A stretch of 64,000 nucleotides of DNA from Thalassococcus halodurans (GTDB taxonomy: Bacteria; Pseudomonadota; Alphaproteobacteria; Rhodobacterales; Rhodobacteraceae). Position 1 is the first letter of the stretch; the number at the start of each line of letters is the position of its first letter. The notes beneath the pieces were generated by a model. That model searched no databases. It was not told the origin of the DNA and worked only from the letters and a program-made list of their open reading frames with translations. Of the stretch, positions 17,584 through 26,720 are shown piece by piece. A program made the translations under genes and the position numbers. The stretch spans positions 1 to 64,000 of the forward strand of contig CATNDK010000001.1 of assembly GCA_950096585.1 (NCBI GenBank). The letters are read 5' to 3'.

Positions 17584-18294
17584 ATGCAAACCACAGGTTA
17601 CACCACACTGACCCGTATGGCGGGGCTTGAGCGGGAAATGCGCGTTGTCGCCAACAATATCGCCAATGCACAAACCAAGGGGTACCGCCAACAGGGTGTC
17701 CTGTTTTCGGAATATATCACCGATACCGACAGGGGTTCGGTTTCGATGGCAACAGCCCGCATTTCCGAGACGCTGACACATCAAGGTAGCCTTGAGCTGT
17801 CCGAGGGGCAGTTCGATCTCGGGCTTCAGGGCGATGGATATTTCCTGATTCAATCGGCAGATGGCCCACGGCTCAGCCGCGCTGGCGCGTTTACCACGAA
17901 TGCCGCAGGTGAGCTGGTGACGCCTTCAGGTTTGGCTGTGCTGGACTCCGGCGGGGCACCCATCCAACTGTTACCGAACGCCAGCGACACCCGGATCGGG
18001 CAAGATGGTACAATCACGCAAGACGGGGCACCGGTAGCACAGATTGGCGTCGTAGAGCCAACAGACCCCGCGGGTTTGGTGAGGGAGGGCAATTTGCTGT
18101 TCCGCGCCGATGCGGGCTTTGAACCATCCGAAAACACCACTGTCATGCAGGGGTTTCTTGAAGCGTCCAACGTGGATCCAATCGGCCAGATGGCCCGATT
18201 GATCGAAGTCCAGCGCGCTTATGAAATGGGGCAAAGCTTTCTCGATGCAGAAAGCGATCGCGTCAAATCTTCAATCCAAAGCCTTTCTAGATAA
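17584..18294 (+). CDS. flgF: Flagellar proximal rod protein FlgF
   Basis: FlgF is a rod subunit. The 236-aa protein has the rod N-terminal motif MRVVANNIANAQTKGYRQQGVLFSEY and the C-terminal VDPIGQMARLIEVQRAYEMGQSFLDAESDRVKSSI. At 236 aa it is shorter than FlgG and lacks the FlgG-specific insert, which together with being first of the pair supports FlgF. It starts one base after the fliQ stop. Confidence 0.9.
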   Translation: MQTTGYTTLTRMAGLEREMRVVANNIANAQTKGYRQQGVLFSEYITDTDRGSVSMATARISETLTHQGSLELSEGQFDLGLQGDGYFLIQSADGPRLSRAGAFTTNAAGELVTPSGLAVLDSGGAPIQLLPNASDTRIGQDGTITQDGAPVAQIGVVEPTDPAGLVREGNLLFRADAGFEPSENTTVMQGFLEASNVDPIGQMARLIEVQRAYEMGQSFLDAESDRVKSSIQSLSR

Positions 18295-18309
18295 ACCGTA
18301 GGAGTTCCC

Positions 18310-19095
18310 ATGCGCGCCCTTCAAATCGCCGCCACTGGTATGTCTGCCCAACAAATGCGGGTCGAGGTGATCTCGCAGAACCTGTCGAACATGAGCACGA
18401 CGGGCTACAACCCACGACGCGCCGAATTCACCGACCTGCAATATGAACAGGTCGCCCGGGCTGGGACTGTGACAGCATCAAACGGCACAATGCTTCCAAC
18501 CGGTATCCAGCTGGGGCTTGGTGTGCGGCCGGCCTCGGTCACGTTCCAGCCTTCACAAGGCTCGCTCAGTCAAACAGGTGGTGATCTGGATATTGCAATC
18601 GATGGGTCCGGTTTTCTTGAAGTCACTTTGCCTTCGGGCCAGTCCGCCTACACGCGCGACGGGTCGTTAAAGCGAAACGCGGACGGCATGATCGTCACGT
18701 CTGACGGGCATCCTGTGGTTCCCGAAATCGTTATTCCCGCTGACACGAGATCGCTGTCGATCAATGCCTCGGGCGAGGTGTACGCCTATTTTGACACAAG
18801 CACCGAAGCCCAGCTGTTGGGGCAACTGACGCTTTCCGGATTTTCCAACCCCAAAGGCCTCGAAGCGCTGGGCGGAAATCTGTTTCTTGAAACAGCTGCC
18901 TCGGGAAATGCGCTGGTTGCCACACCGGGAACTGATGGCGTTGGCACCGTCCGGCAGGGTTACCTTGAGGACAGTTCTGTCGATGCCGTGCGTGAAATCA
19001 CCGAACTGATCGAAGCCCAGCGCGGTTATGAACTGAATGCCAAGGTCATGACTGCGGCGGATCAGATGCTTGGCGCGACGACGCAGATCAAATGA
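18310..19095 (+). CDS. flgG: Flagellar distal rod protein FlgG
   Basis: FlgG forms the distal rod passing through the P and L rings. Its 261 aa are the standard length and start MRALQIAATGMSAQQMRVEVISQNLSNMSTTGYNPRRAEFTDLQYEQ, the FlgG hallmark. The C-terminal VRQGYLEDSSVDAVREITELIEAQRGYELNAKVMTAADQML is strongly conserved. AGGAG lies 6 nt upstream. Its stop overlaps flgA by 4 nt. Confidence 0.96.
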   Translation: MRALQIAATGMSAQQMRVEVISQNLSNMSTTGYNPRRAEFTDLQYEQVARAGTVTASNGTMLPTGIQLGLGVRPASVTFQPSQGSLSQTGGDLDIAIDGSGFLEVTLPSGQSAYTRDGSLKRNADGMIVTSDGHPVVPEIVIPADTRSLSINASGEVYAYFDTSTEAQLLGQLTLSGFSNPKGLEALGGNLFLETAASGNALVATPGTDGVGTVRQGYLEDSSVDAVREITELIEAQRGYELNAKVMTAADQMLGATTQIK

Positions 19096-19514
19096 AACTA
19101 GTCCCCGCCCTTTTGACCACGGTGCTTAGCGCATCCACCGCATTCGCCGACAGCATCGTCGCCGCCCGGAACATTCGCCCCTACGAGGTTCTGACCGCCG
19201 ACATGCTTTTGGCAGTTCCCGATTCCGTTGACGGGGCAGCAATGCATGCCGATCAGCTTCTTGGGATGGAGGCCAGCGTCGCTCTTTTTTCAGGGCGGAC
19301 AATCATGCTGAGCCAAGTCGCCCCACCGGCAGTCGTTGAAAGAAATGCCATCGTTCCTCTGATTTTCACCAAGGGCGCCCTCAGTATCGAAGTCGAAGGA
19401 CGTGCCCTTGGGCGTGGCTCTGTCGGAGAGCGGATCAGAGCGATGAACCTGCAATCTAAAACCAGTCTGACAGCAATCGTTCAGTCGAACGGGACGCTTT
19501 TGGTCACGGAGTGA
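19092..19514 (+). CDS. flgA: P-ring assembly chaperone FlgA
   Basis: FlgA is a periplasmic chaperone that helps FlgI form the P ring. The 140-aa protein has a cleavable signal peptide (MKLVPALLTTVLSASTAFADS) and an SAF domain: VAARNIRPYEVLTADMLLAV, then VGERIRAMNLQSKTSLTAIVQSNGTLLV. It is short, lacking the N-terminal domain of enterobacterial FlgA, as is usual in alphaproteobacteria. Translation is coupled to flgG and flgH. Confidence 0.92.
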   Translation: MKLVPALLTTVLSASTAFADSIVAARNIRPYEVLTADMLLAVPDSVDGAAMHADQLLGMEASVALFSGRTIMLSQVAPPAVVERNAIVPLIFTKGALSIEVEGRALGRGSVGERIRAMNLQSKTSLTAIVQSNGTLLVTE

Positions 19515-19516
19515 AA

Positions 19517-20245
19517 ATGAAATTTCTGATGTATTCGTCTCTGATTTGCCTGATGCTAAGCGGATGCGGGCGCGTGAAACATATTGGCACAGAGCCCGAT
19601 TTCACGCCTGTTGATGACAGCCATGAATTGCAGGCGATGACCTTTGGTGCTCTGCCGACAGAACTGCCCTCAATCCATGAAATTGATCGTGCATCCCTGT
19701 GGCACGCCGGGCCCGCTTCCCTGCTGGGCGATCAACGCGCGGTGCGACGGGGTGACATTCTGACGGTGGTGATTGAAATCGACGATGCTGCAGAAATTTC
19801 AAATAGCAGCAACCGGTCGCGTAGCGGGTCCGAGCAACTCGCGATCCCCGAGCTTTTCGGCCTGCCCCAGCGCGTTGACCCAGACATGCCCGCCGGCGCG
19901 AGCCTGTCCAATGCTGTCTCGTTGAACAGTTCAGCGAAGTCGGGCGGCGAAGGGTCTGTGAAACGCAAAGAAAAACTCGCACTGCGAATTGCGGCAACGG
20001 TCATTCAGACAATGCCGAACGGCGTGCTCCAAATTTCGGGAACGCAACAGGTACGTGTGAATTTCGAGATGCGGGAGTTATTCGTATCCGGGTTTGTCCG
20101 CCCCGAAGATATCTCGCGGTCAAACGAAATCACGTACGACAAAATCGCTGGCGCGCAGATCTCATACGGCGGTCGTGGGCACATCTCGGATGTGCAGCAA
20201 CCGCGCATTGGTCAGCAGATTCTTGACGTCGTACTGCCGTTCTAA
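19517..20245 (+). CDS. flgH: Flagellar L-ring lipoprotein FlgH
   Basis: FlgH forms the outer-membrane L ring. The 242-aa lipoprotein has signal MKFLMYSSLICLMLSGC, with the lipobox cysteine at residue 17, then ASLWHAGPASLLGDQRAVRRGDILTVVIEIDDAAEISNSSNRSR and the C-terminal SGFVRPEDISRSNEITYDKIAGAQISYGGRGHISDVQQPRIGQQILD, both conserved FlgH segments. The track begins at GTG 19511, but that codon lies in the GGAG ribosome binding site of the ATG at 19517. Confidence 0.95.
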   Translation: MKFLMYSSLICLMLSGCGRVKHIGTEPDFTPVDDSHELQAMTFGALPTELPSIHEIDRASLWHAGPASLLGDQRAVRRGDILTVVIEIDDAAEISNSSNRSRSGSEQLAIPELFGLPQRVDPDMPAGASLSNAVSLNSSAKSGGEGSVKRKEKLALRIAATVIQTMPNGVLQISGTQQVRVNFEMRELFVSGFVRPEDISRSNEITYDKIAGAQISYGGRGHISDVQQPRIGQQILDVVLPF

Positions 20246-20257
20246 AAGGAGCCAACG

Positions 20258-20749
20258 TTGAAATTGATCATTCCAATCATCTTGGCTCTTTTGGGCACCG
20301 GAGCAGGCGTTGGCGCGGCAATTGTCATGGGCGCGGACAAGCAATCGCACGTGACCGAAATCGCCTGCCTGCCAGCTGCGGAAAACATTGTAGCGGAAAC
20401 ACCCCCGAGTTCCGAGGAAGCTCCGCCAAGCGATGGGGAGTTCGTGAAGCTTGCCAACCAGTTTCTGGTTCCGGTTTTGGCCCAAGACGAAGTGGATGCC
20501 ATGGTGGTCATGTCGCTTAGTCTTGAGGTCGAGCCGGGGACAACGTCAGAGGTGTTTCATCTCGAACCCAAAATCCGCGACAAGTTTCTTCAAATCCTAT
20601 TCGATCATGCCAACAAAGGGCACTTCGGTAGCGGATATACCAGCAATCGATCACTCGAAATTCTGCGCAACGCTCTGCGTGCTGCAGCCCAGGACATCAC
20701 GCGCGGGAAAACGCGTGACGTGCTTATCGTAGAAATCGCCAAGCAATAA
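20258..20749 (+). CDS. fliL: FliL-family basal-body protein
   Basis: A FliL-like protein: one N-terminal membrane helix (LIIPIILALLGTGAGVGAAIVMG), a short acidic linker, and a periplasmic domain in which AMVVMSLSLEVEPG, KIRDKFLQILFDHANKG and LRAAAQDITRGKTRDVLIVEIAKQ follow the FliL pattern. FliL proteins surround the stator and support torque. It starts at TTG with a strong AAGGAG 7 nt upstream. The domain diverges from classical FliL and many Rhodobacterales carry another fliL beside fliF, so this may be a second paralogue. Last gene of the flgB operon, converging on the FliJ-like gene with a 10-nt gap. Confidence 0.75.
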   Translation: MKLIIPIILALLGTGAGVGAAIVMGADKQSHVTEIACLPAAENIVAETPPSSEEAPPSDGEFVKLANQFLVPVLAQDEVDAMVVMSLSLEVEPGTTSEVFHLEPKIRDKFLQILFDHANKGHFGSGYTSNRSLEILRNALRAAAQDITRGKTRDVLIVEIAKQ

Positions 20750-20759
20750 ATTCTTCGAC

Positions 20760-21182
20760 CTACCGGTTTTTAGCCTCGGCCATCAGAATGACCGAGGCCA
20801 TTTTCCGTTGTGCCTTTTTCTTGGCTTCCGATTTTAAGGCAAGTGTTTCCATTTCCACCAAGGCCTCGGCCGCAAGGCGGTTGGAAAATCTGATCCTCAA
20901 TTGATCTGTACGATGTGCCTCGAGCGCTCTGTTTTTCGCAAGCGCGATGTTCAAAGATTTCTGACGTTCAGCAAGCCAAGCGAGCCATGTTTCGTTCATA
21001 CCGGACAACTGCATCGCGGCATCGTCCCAATCGATATTCATTCCCTCTCGGAATGCGTCGCTTGCTTTGACGGTTTCAGCGCGCAGGCGATCCCCTTGCG
21101 CTTGAACCGCACGGCAATCCGCCTCTGCTTTTTCTTCCATTAGCCTCGCGACAAGTGCCAGATCCGAGTATTTGTTGTTCAT
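20760..21182 (-). CDS. Putative FliJ-like coiled-coil protein
   Basis: A 140-aa, highly charged, almost fully helical protein beginning MNNKYSDLALVARLMEEKAEADCRAVQAQ. It is not recognisable as FliJ by any one motif, but size, coiled-coil composition and place at the end of the flhA-fliR-flhB operon suit FliJ, the export stalk that links FliI to FlhA. Its ATG shares one base with the flhB stop (TGATG), so translation is coupled. No other fliJ candidate is in the window. A different export chaperone is possible. Confidence 0.5.
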   Translation of the reverse strand: MNNKYSDLALVARLMEEKAEADCRAVQAQGDRLRAETVKASDAFREGMNIDWDDAAMQLSGMNETWLAWLAERQKSLNIALAKNRALEAHRTDQLRIRFSNRLAAEALVEMETLALKSEAKKKAQRKMASVILMAEAKNR

Positions 21183-22264
21183 CAAGAACCCCTCTTTTTA
21201 GCGACCCGCGCTGCCTCGGCAAATCTTAGCGCAGCGGCAACCGCCCTATAGAGTTCCGGCTGAATTTCGGCACCGATTTCAACTGTCTTGTGAATCGCAC
21301 GCGCGACTGGCGGATCAGAATGGATCGGGACACCTGACTCATTGGCGATTTCGCGGATTCTTGCCGCAACCTCATCCACACCCTTCGCAACACAAGTTGG
21401 CGCTGAGTGCTTCGAGCTGTCCCACTGAAGCGCGACCGCGTAGTGGGTCGGGTTGACGATGATGACGTCAGCTTTGGGAACACTTGCCGCGATGTTTTGC
21501 CTCGCGATCTCTTCGCCGCGCGCACGCCTTTGGGATTTTTGATGCGGATCGCCCTCGGCCTCTTTTGCTTCATCCCTGAGTTCTTTGTGTGACATCCGGT
21601 TCCGGGACAAAAATTCAAAGTGCTGCCAAAGAAAATCTACAGCGGCGATGACAAGCGCGACGACAAAAACCAGCGTCAAGAAACGTACGACAACGTTTGT
21701 TTGGAGGACGGCGATCTGGTGGGCTTCCTGGGCAAGAGACGCCAAGATTTCATTTAGGTTCAAACGAATGAAAATTCCCAAAATTATGCAGTAAATCAAT
21801 AGTTTCACTGCACTTTTTGAAAATTCGAATAGGCCCCTTTTACCAAATTTGTTCTTAGCGTTTTCCAATACGGAAATCCGTGACAATTTTGGCGCCAGTT
21901 TCGATGGCGAGAAAATCAACGTTCTGGTAGCGAGAAGCACGGCCAGAACACAAAGCCCCGGTACCACCCAGAACAGCCAGAGTGCGCCCGTTACATTCAG
22001 CAAAGGTTTGAACCAAGCGGTGTTGTTCAAACCAGAGCCGTTATTCGGGAAGAACTGAGCGGCTTGCGACCAATAGATCATCAAACCATTGGCCGCAGAC
22101 ATGATTGCGCCGGATCCAAGTGCGATCGCCCCAATCAAAAACCCGCCGTAGGCCGTGGCCGTCAACAGATCAGGCGATCGTGCGACCTGCCCTTTCTGTC
22201 TGGCGTCGCGAAGCTTTTTCTCTGAAGGCTCGTGGGATTTTTCGATGTCCTGATCTTCGGCCAT
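21182..22264 (-). CDS. flhB: Flagellar export switch protein FlhB
   Basis: FlhB controls substrate class in the flagellar export gate by self-cleavage. Its 360 aa include the N-terminal KSHEPSEKKLRDARQKGQVARS, four membrane segments and the autocleavage motif NPTH in DVIIVNPTHYAVALQW near residue 272. Hence it can respond to FliK encoded at 10053. The start directly follows the fliR stop. The NPTH site and flagellar context separate it from virulence-type SctU. Confidence 0.96.
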   Translation of the reverse strand: MAEDQDIEKSHEPSEKKLRDARQKGQVARSPDLLTATAYGGFLIGAIALGSGAIMSAANGLMIYWSQAAQFFPNNGSGLNNTAWFKPLLNVTGALWLFWVVPGLCVLAVLLATRTLIFSPSKLAPKLSRISVLENAKNKFGKRGLFEFSKSAVKLLIYCIILGIFIRLNLNEILASLAQEAHQIAVLQTNVVVRFLTLVFVVALVIAAVDFLWQHFEFLSRNRMSHKELRDEAKEAEGDPHQKSQRRARGEEIARQNIAASVPKADVIIVNPTHYAVALQWDSSKHSAPTCVAKGVDEVAARIREIANESGVPIHSDPPVARAIHKTVEIGAEIQPELYRAVAAALRFAEAARVAKKRGS

Positions 22265-23035
22265 CTAGGGTCCCCCGACCGGCGACGCCAAGAAATTATC
22301 GACGGCAACAAGCCATATGCCCAGCATTAGCGGAGACGCGATCATCAGCAGCGCAATTGCCGCCCATGTCACGGCCGGAGCGCCGACCAAAGCAACCATC
22401 AACTGCGGCATCGCTTTGTTGATCACGCCCAAAGTCAGATTGTAGAGGATCGACACAATCATAAACGGAGCCGCGAGCACAAAGGCCTGGTTCATCATGC
22501 TGCCCGCGTTGGCCAAGGCCCAGGCGACAACGTCTTCCGCACTGGGTACGGCACCAAACGGCAACCAGACATAAGAGCTGATGATGAACATGGCGAGCTT
22601 GACATGGAAACCGCCCGCCATCAAAAGCGCCAGTGCCGCAAAGGTCAGGATATGGCCAATTGTTGGCATCGGGTCTTCTTGGGACCCACCGAAAAGCTGT
22701 GAGAGGGACATTGATTGGGCGGCGATTGTCCCTGCCATTTGAAGAGCAAAAATCAGAAACCGAAGCCCCAAACCAAGGAACACGCCGATCAGAATTTCGG
22801 CGAGAACCCAAAGCGACAAGCTGGTAAGTGTCAAACTGTGTATGGCCGCAAAATCGGGCATCGAACCAAGGCATATCACCGAAAATGCGCCCGCGAGGAC
22901 AAGACGGAAACGGACTGGAACCGAGCGGTCGGCAAAGCCCGGAACAACTGTCATCAGGCCCCCGACCCTAAGGAAAACCAGAAAAAGCGATGTCAGGAAT
23001 TCCTGTTGTGCAAGAAGAAGCTCAGCCACAAACAT
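22265..23035 (-). CDS. fliR: Flagellar export gate protein FliR
   Basis: FliR is an inner-membrane subunit of the FliPQR export channel. The 256-aa protein has about six hydrophobic segments and the conserved MTVVPGFADRSVPVRFRLVLAGAFS and AAPFMIVSILYNLTLGVINKAMPQLMV. Its start shares one base with the flhA stop and its stop touches flhB, so flhA-fliR-flhB are one translation unit. Confidence 0.94.
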   Translation of the reverse strand: MFVAELLLAQQEFLTSLFLVFLRVGGLMTVVPGFADRSVPVRFRLVLAGAFSVICLGSMPDFAAIHSLTLTSLSLWVLAEILIGVFLGLGLRFLIFALQMAGTIAAQSMSLSQLFGGSQEDPMPTIGHILTFAALALLMAGGFHVKLAMFIISSYVWLPFGAVPSAEDVVAWALANAGSMMNQAFVLAAPFMIVSILYNLTLGVINKAMPQLMVALVGAPAVTWAAIALLMIASPLMLGIWLVAVDNFLASPVGGP

Positions 23036-25104
23036 CAGGTTGCGACCGTGCCGACCAGGTATGGCTTATTGGCGACGCCCAGCTCATCAAACGAGAGGAC
23101 CGGATTGTTGATGCCCTTGGATGACAACACTGTCCGAATGAACCGCCGGCGCTTTCCATTTGTCACAAATGCCGCGGAAATACCGTTCGTCTGATTGTCA
23201 GATACAATAGACGCGGCATTACCCGTCAGGGCATCAAACTCCTTCTTTGGCAACGCAACATTGAAAGACGCGTCATCCATCGATACCTGATGAGCGCGGA
23301 ACAGATCTTCCCATTCCGGAGCAAGCTGGATCAGAGGAATGGTTCCATCCGGACGCTTCAGGCCCGACACAATCTGGAAGCCCAACCGTTGTCGCACGTG
23401 TTCGCACTGGTCATCGATCGATCTGCGTGACTGGCTAATTTCAGCCAAAGCCTCAAGGATCAGTGGAAGATTTCGAATGGAGACCTGCTCGTCCAGCAAG
23501 AGCTTGAGAACCGGTAGAAGATTATCGATTTGAACCTTTTCGGGGATCATTTCATCGAGCAGTCTTTTATTCGCCTCGGCGCGGAAAGGATTGGACACCT
23601 GCACCATTTCATCAAGGATGCGACGCAGCGATTTGAGCGTAAACAACCGCGAGAAGTTCGCTTTGATCGTCTCCATCAGGTGGGTCGTCAGAACTTCGGT
23701 CGGCACAACGATTGTCGCACCAGCAAGGGCCGCCACATCTTGTTTTTCGCGACTGATCCAGCGGGCTGGCGCACCATAGACGGGTTCTTTGACATCCTGG
23801 CCATCCGGCAGAGAGGCCTGATTTTCGGGCAACAAGGCCAGAACCAGATCCGCGTGCAGCATGCCGCGGGCAACCTCTACGCCTTGAATATAAATGACAT
23901 AGGTGCCCGGCGCTAAGTCCAAGCCGTCAGTCAACCTGATCTCGGGCAAAATGAACCCGAAATCAGTGGCGATGTGACGTCTGAGATTGGTGATCCGTGA
24001 ATCCATGCCCGTGTCAGCATTCAACGCCATTGGCACCAGATCCGGCGCAAACTCGATATGGATTTCGTCCAGATCCAGAATGTCACCCAAAGGTTTGGTT
24101 GGCGGTTCGGACGACGGCTCTTCTACGTCCAAACTTTGCTCGGACTCTTTCCGGATTGCTGCCTTTCTGAGCCAAGCAAAAACGCCGACAACCCCGCTGC
24201 CAAAAAGGAAGGGCAGAAATGGCATTCCCGGAAAAAAGGCGAGGACCGCCATGAATGCGGAGACAAGCACAAGTGCATCAGGGTAGCGCCCAAGCTGCTC
24301 GACGATACCGCTGTCTGTCGTGCCCTTAGCCCCGCCGCGCGCCAGCAAAAGAGCGGAAGCAATCGACACGATAACGGCGGGAATTTGCGACACCAAACTG
24401 TCACCGACCGTCAGAATGGCATAGGTTTCGGCCGCAGCGCCGAACTCCATTCCATGAACACCGACCCCCATGATAAGCCCCATGACGAGGTTGAGCATCG
24501 TGATCAAAAGGCCTGCAATGGCATCGCCTTTGACGAATTTCGAGGCACCGTCCAGAGACCCGTAGAAAGTTGTTTCCTGCAGCTCCGTCTCACGCCGCGC
24601 TTTTGCGGTTTCGTGATCAATGGCTCCGGCCGCCATATCGCTGTCGATTGCCAACTGCTTGCCCGGCATGCCATCCAAAGCAAAACGCGCCCCGACCTCG
24701 GCCATCCGCGTCGCGCCTTTTGTGATAACAACAAAGTTCACAATCAGCAGAACAAGAAAGACAACCAACCCCAGAAATATGCTGCCGCCCATCACAAAAA
24801 GGGCGAACCCTTCAATGACCTTGCCGGCGGCGCTGATGCCCTCGTGACCCTGCCCGATAATCAGTTTTGTTGAACTGACATTCAGCGACAGCCGGAGCAT
24901 CAAAGTCGCAAGAAGTACGGTTGGAAAAATCGAAAAATCCAATGGTCGCTCAATGAAAAGAGTGACCGCAAATATCAAAATCGCCAGGGCGAACGACAGC
25001 GACAGCCCGATATCAAGCACCCATGACGGAAGGGGCATCACCATGATAATGATCACGGCCAAAAGTGCTCCTGGCAGCAAGAACCTTGATATGTTTGTTG
25101 TCAT
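23035..25104 (-). CDS. flhA: Flagellar export gate protein FlhA
   Basis: FlhA forms the nonameric export ring; its cytoplasmic part docks chaperone-substrate complexes. The 689-aa protein has eight membrane segments in the first 320 residues, including the signature FPTVLLATLMLRLSLNVSSTKLIIGQGHEG, the FHIPEP-type loop GARFALDGMPGKQLAIDSDMAAGAI, and a large C-terminal cytoplasmic domain. The start overlaps the stop of the 539-aa unknown gene by 4 nt. Confidence 0.97.
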   Translation of the reverse strand: MTTNISRFLLPGALLAVIIIMVMPLPSWVLDIGLSLSFALAILIFAVTLFIERPLDFSIFPTVLLATLMLRLSLNVSSTKLIIGQGHEGISAAGKVIEGFALFVMGGSIFLGLVVFLVLLIVNFVVITKGATRMAEVGARFALDGMPGKQLAIDSDMAAGAIDHETAKARRETELQETTFYGSLDGASKFVKGDAIAGLLITMLNLVMGLIMGVGVHGMEFGAAAETYAILTVGDSLVSQIPAVIVSIASALLLARGGAKGTTDSGIVEQLGRYPDALVLVSAFMAVLAFFPGMPFLPFLFGSGVVGVFAWLRKAAIRKESEQSLDVEEPSSEPPTKPLGDILDLDEIHIEFAPDLVPMALNADTGMDSRITNLRRHIATDFGFILPEIRLTDGLDLAPGTYVIYIQGVEVARGMLHADLVLALLPENQASLPDGQDVKEPVYGAPARWISREKQDVAALAGATIVVPTEVLTTHLMETIKANFSRLFTLKSLRRILDEMVQVSNPFRAEANKRLLDEMIPEKVQIDNLLPVLKLLLDEQVSIRNLPLILEALAEISQSRRSIDDQCEHVRQRLGFQIVSGLKRPDGTIPLIQLAPEWEDLFRAHQVSMDDASFNVALPKKEFDALTGNAASIVSDNQTNGISAAFVTNGKRRRFIRTVLSSKGINNPVLSFDELGVANKPYLVGTVAT

Positions 25105-26720
25105 TGGGTTAATGCCGTCTGTTCCCGCAGCTTATTATCCAAGGGAGCGATACGTCCCTCGGAAACCACTACGGACTCCAGAAGATCATCAACTTCGTTA
25201 ACCACCTCTAAAAATTTAGAATAATCCGTGCCTAAAAGGGCTTCCGTTGTTGATAGTGAGCTCGATTGTTTTGAATCCGTTAATGTTTCACTCATTGCCG
25301 GATAAGATTTCGGTATCGAGAATTTTGGATCAAATTCCGGAAGTCCGATGGCGTCAATTTCCGCCCTAAGGCGAGTGAACTCATCTTGGCCCTGGTCTTC
25401 TTCGTTAATTTTTTGCCAGAAAGCCGCCGAAGATAGCAATAATATATCTTCTTCACTTCCATACTCGACAGCATAAATTACAATCGATTTAAACATGGAC
25501 AGCTTTGTATCGTAGCTGAGTTCAACTTCATCTACGATCTTGATCGACGATAGAAGATCATTATCGGATAAGCGTTTGGATAATTTGATCTTCGTCAGCT
25601 TTTCGAGCTCATTGATGTTCTGAGCTACAACAGCCAACTGATCCAAAAGGGATATTGGCACTTCTACCAAAGATTCCTCATTTATGGCACCTAGGATAGC
25701 AATTTTTACATCCATATCCAGCTGGGGAATTTCTTCTTCGGGCCAAAATTCGTCGACCAAACCAACCTCTCCAAGATGCAGCAATCTTTCTTTGAAATGC
25801 GGTTCAATCCAGTGCCGCGTGACTTCTGGAAAACTGTCCATCATTCTCAACGCAGCCTTGTAGTCAGCAGAGGTTTGGCTGGGTGGATCTGAGAAAATAG
25901 ACCAGAAAACATAGGCTTCGTGGCATTTTTCGTAATTAGCGAAGTTGTGGCCAGAGCTGTTTGGATCATACGACACATTCAGAACTGCGCGCGCTTCGCG
26001 CGTATCTTCCAAATTCAAAGAGTTCATCATAGACTCTGCCTCTGCGAACAATCCCAAAGCAAGGTACTTCGCTATGAATTCAGTGACATCTTGGTTGGAT
26101 AGTTCGTTTCCCACTTTTTCCGATAAATTGGTTCTAGAGACCAGAAGATCTCTATAGGAGAAATGAATTGGAAGGTTTGCAATGTTCTCTACAATACTAT
26201 TACTTGGGCAAACATGTTGGGTAGGAGTAGATGTCGAAGCTGGCATGGCTTTCGATTCAGGGCGTTCTTCTGATTCATCAAGAATGTTTATTGCCTGGCG
26301 TCTGCTTGTATCAAATTTCCATAAATTTTTAGCCTTTAGGAAGTTTTTAGAACTCGAAACTGAAGTGTCATGCGTGCCGTCTTTGATGTCTATCACAAAG
26401 TGAGTTTTATTAAATATGTGAGAGGACAACTCACAATCACAATTAAGGCGTATATTAATCGCTCCGTTATCTTGAGAGATAGAATCTAGTCTTTCGTTAC
26501 TTATATAGTCGAACACGTGATCAACATTGAAAAGAGTTTCTTTCGGAAACTTCACCTTTACCAATCTACGCGTTTTATGATTTATTACCGGTTTTTTTCC
26601 ATTTGGCATCTCCATCACCAAGCGGACAAAGCCGTCGTGTGTTCCAGATTTGACCACGATGCCCTCAGCCGCAACCGAACGTGCGAAAATCAACAGGAAT
26701 ACGGCAAGATAAAACTTCAT
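25101..26720 (-). CDS. Unknown periplasmic protein in motility operon
   Basis: A 539-aa protein I cannot assign to a named family. A cleavable signal peptide (MKFYLAVFLLIFARSVAAEG) is followed by a beta-rich segment (about residues 20-115, HDGFVRLVMEMPNGKKPVINHKTRRLVKVKFP) whose pattern resembles an AMIN-type domain. Next comes a linker with an isolated cysteine, and then a long helical part (from about 200) with TPR-like stretches such as AKYLALGLFAEAESMMNSLNL. Cys pairs occur in NCDCELSS. The gene overlaps motA and flhA by 4 nt at both ends, so it is made together with stator and export-gate proteins. Its DNA is clearly AT-richer than both neighbours. A stator- or peptidoglycan-linked scaffold, comparable in position to rhizobial MotC, is a guess. 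Confidence 0.75.
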   Translation of the reverse strand: MKFYLAVFLLIFARSVAAEGIVVKSGTHDGFVRLVMEMPNGKKPVINHKTRRLVKVKFPKETLFNVDHVFDYISNERLDSISQDNGAINIRLNCDCELSSHIFNKTHFVIDIKDGTHDTSVSSSKNFLKAKNLWKFDTSRRQAINILDESEERPESKAMPASTSTPTQHVCPSNSIVENIANLPIHFSYRDLLVSRTNLSEKVGNELSNQDVTEFIAKYLALGLFAEAESMMNSLNLEDTREARAVLNVSYDPNSSGHNFANYEKCHEAYVFWSIFSDPPSQTSADYKAALRMMDSFPEVTRHWIEPHFKERLLHLGEVGLVDEFWPEEEIPQLDMDVKIAILGAINEESLVEVPISLLDQLAVVAQNINELEKLTKIKLSKRLSDNDLLSSIKIVDEVELSYDTKLSMFKSIVIYAVEYGSEEDILLLSSAAFWQKINEEDQGQDEFTRLRAEIDAIGLPEFDPKFSIPKSYPAMSETLTDSKQSSSLSTTEALLGTDYSKFLEVVNEVDDLLESVVVSEGRIAPLDNKLREQTALTQ

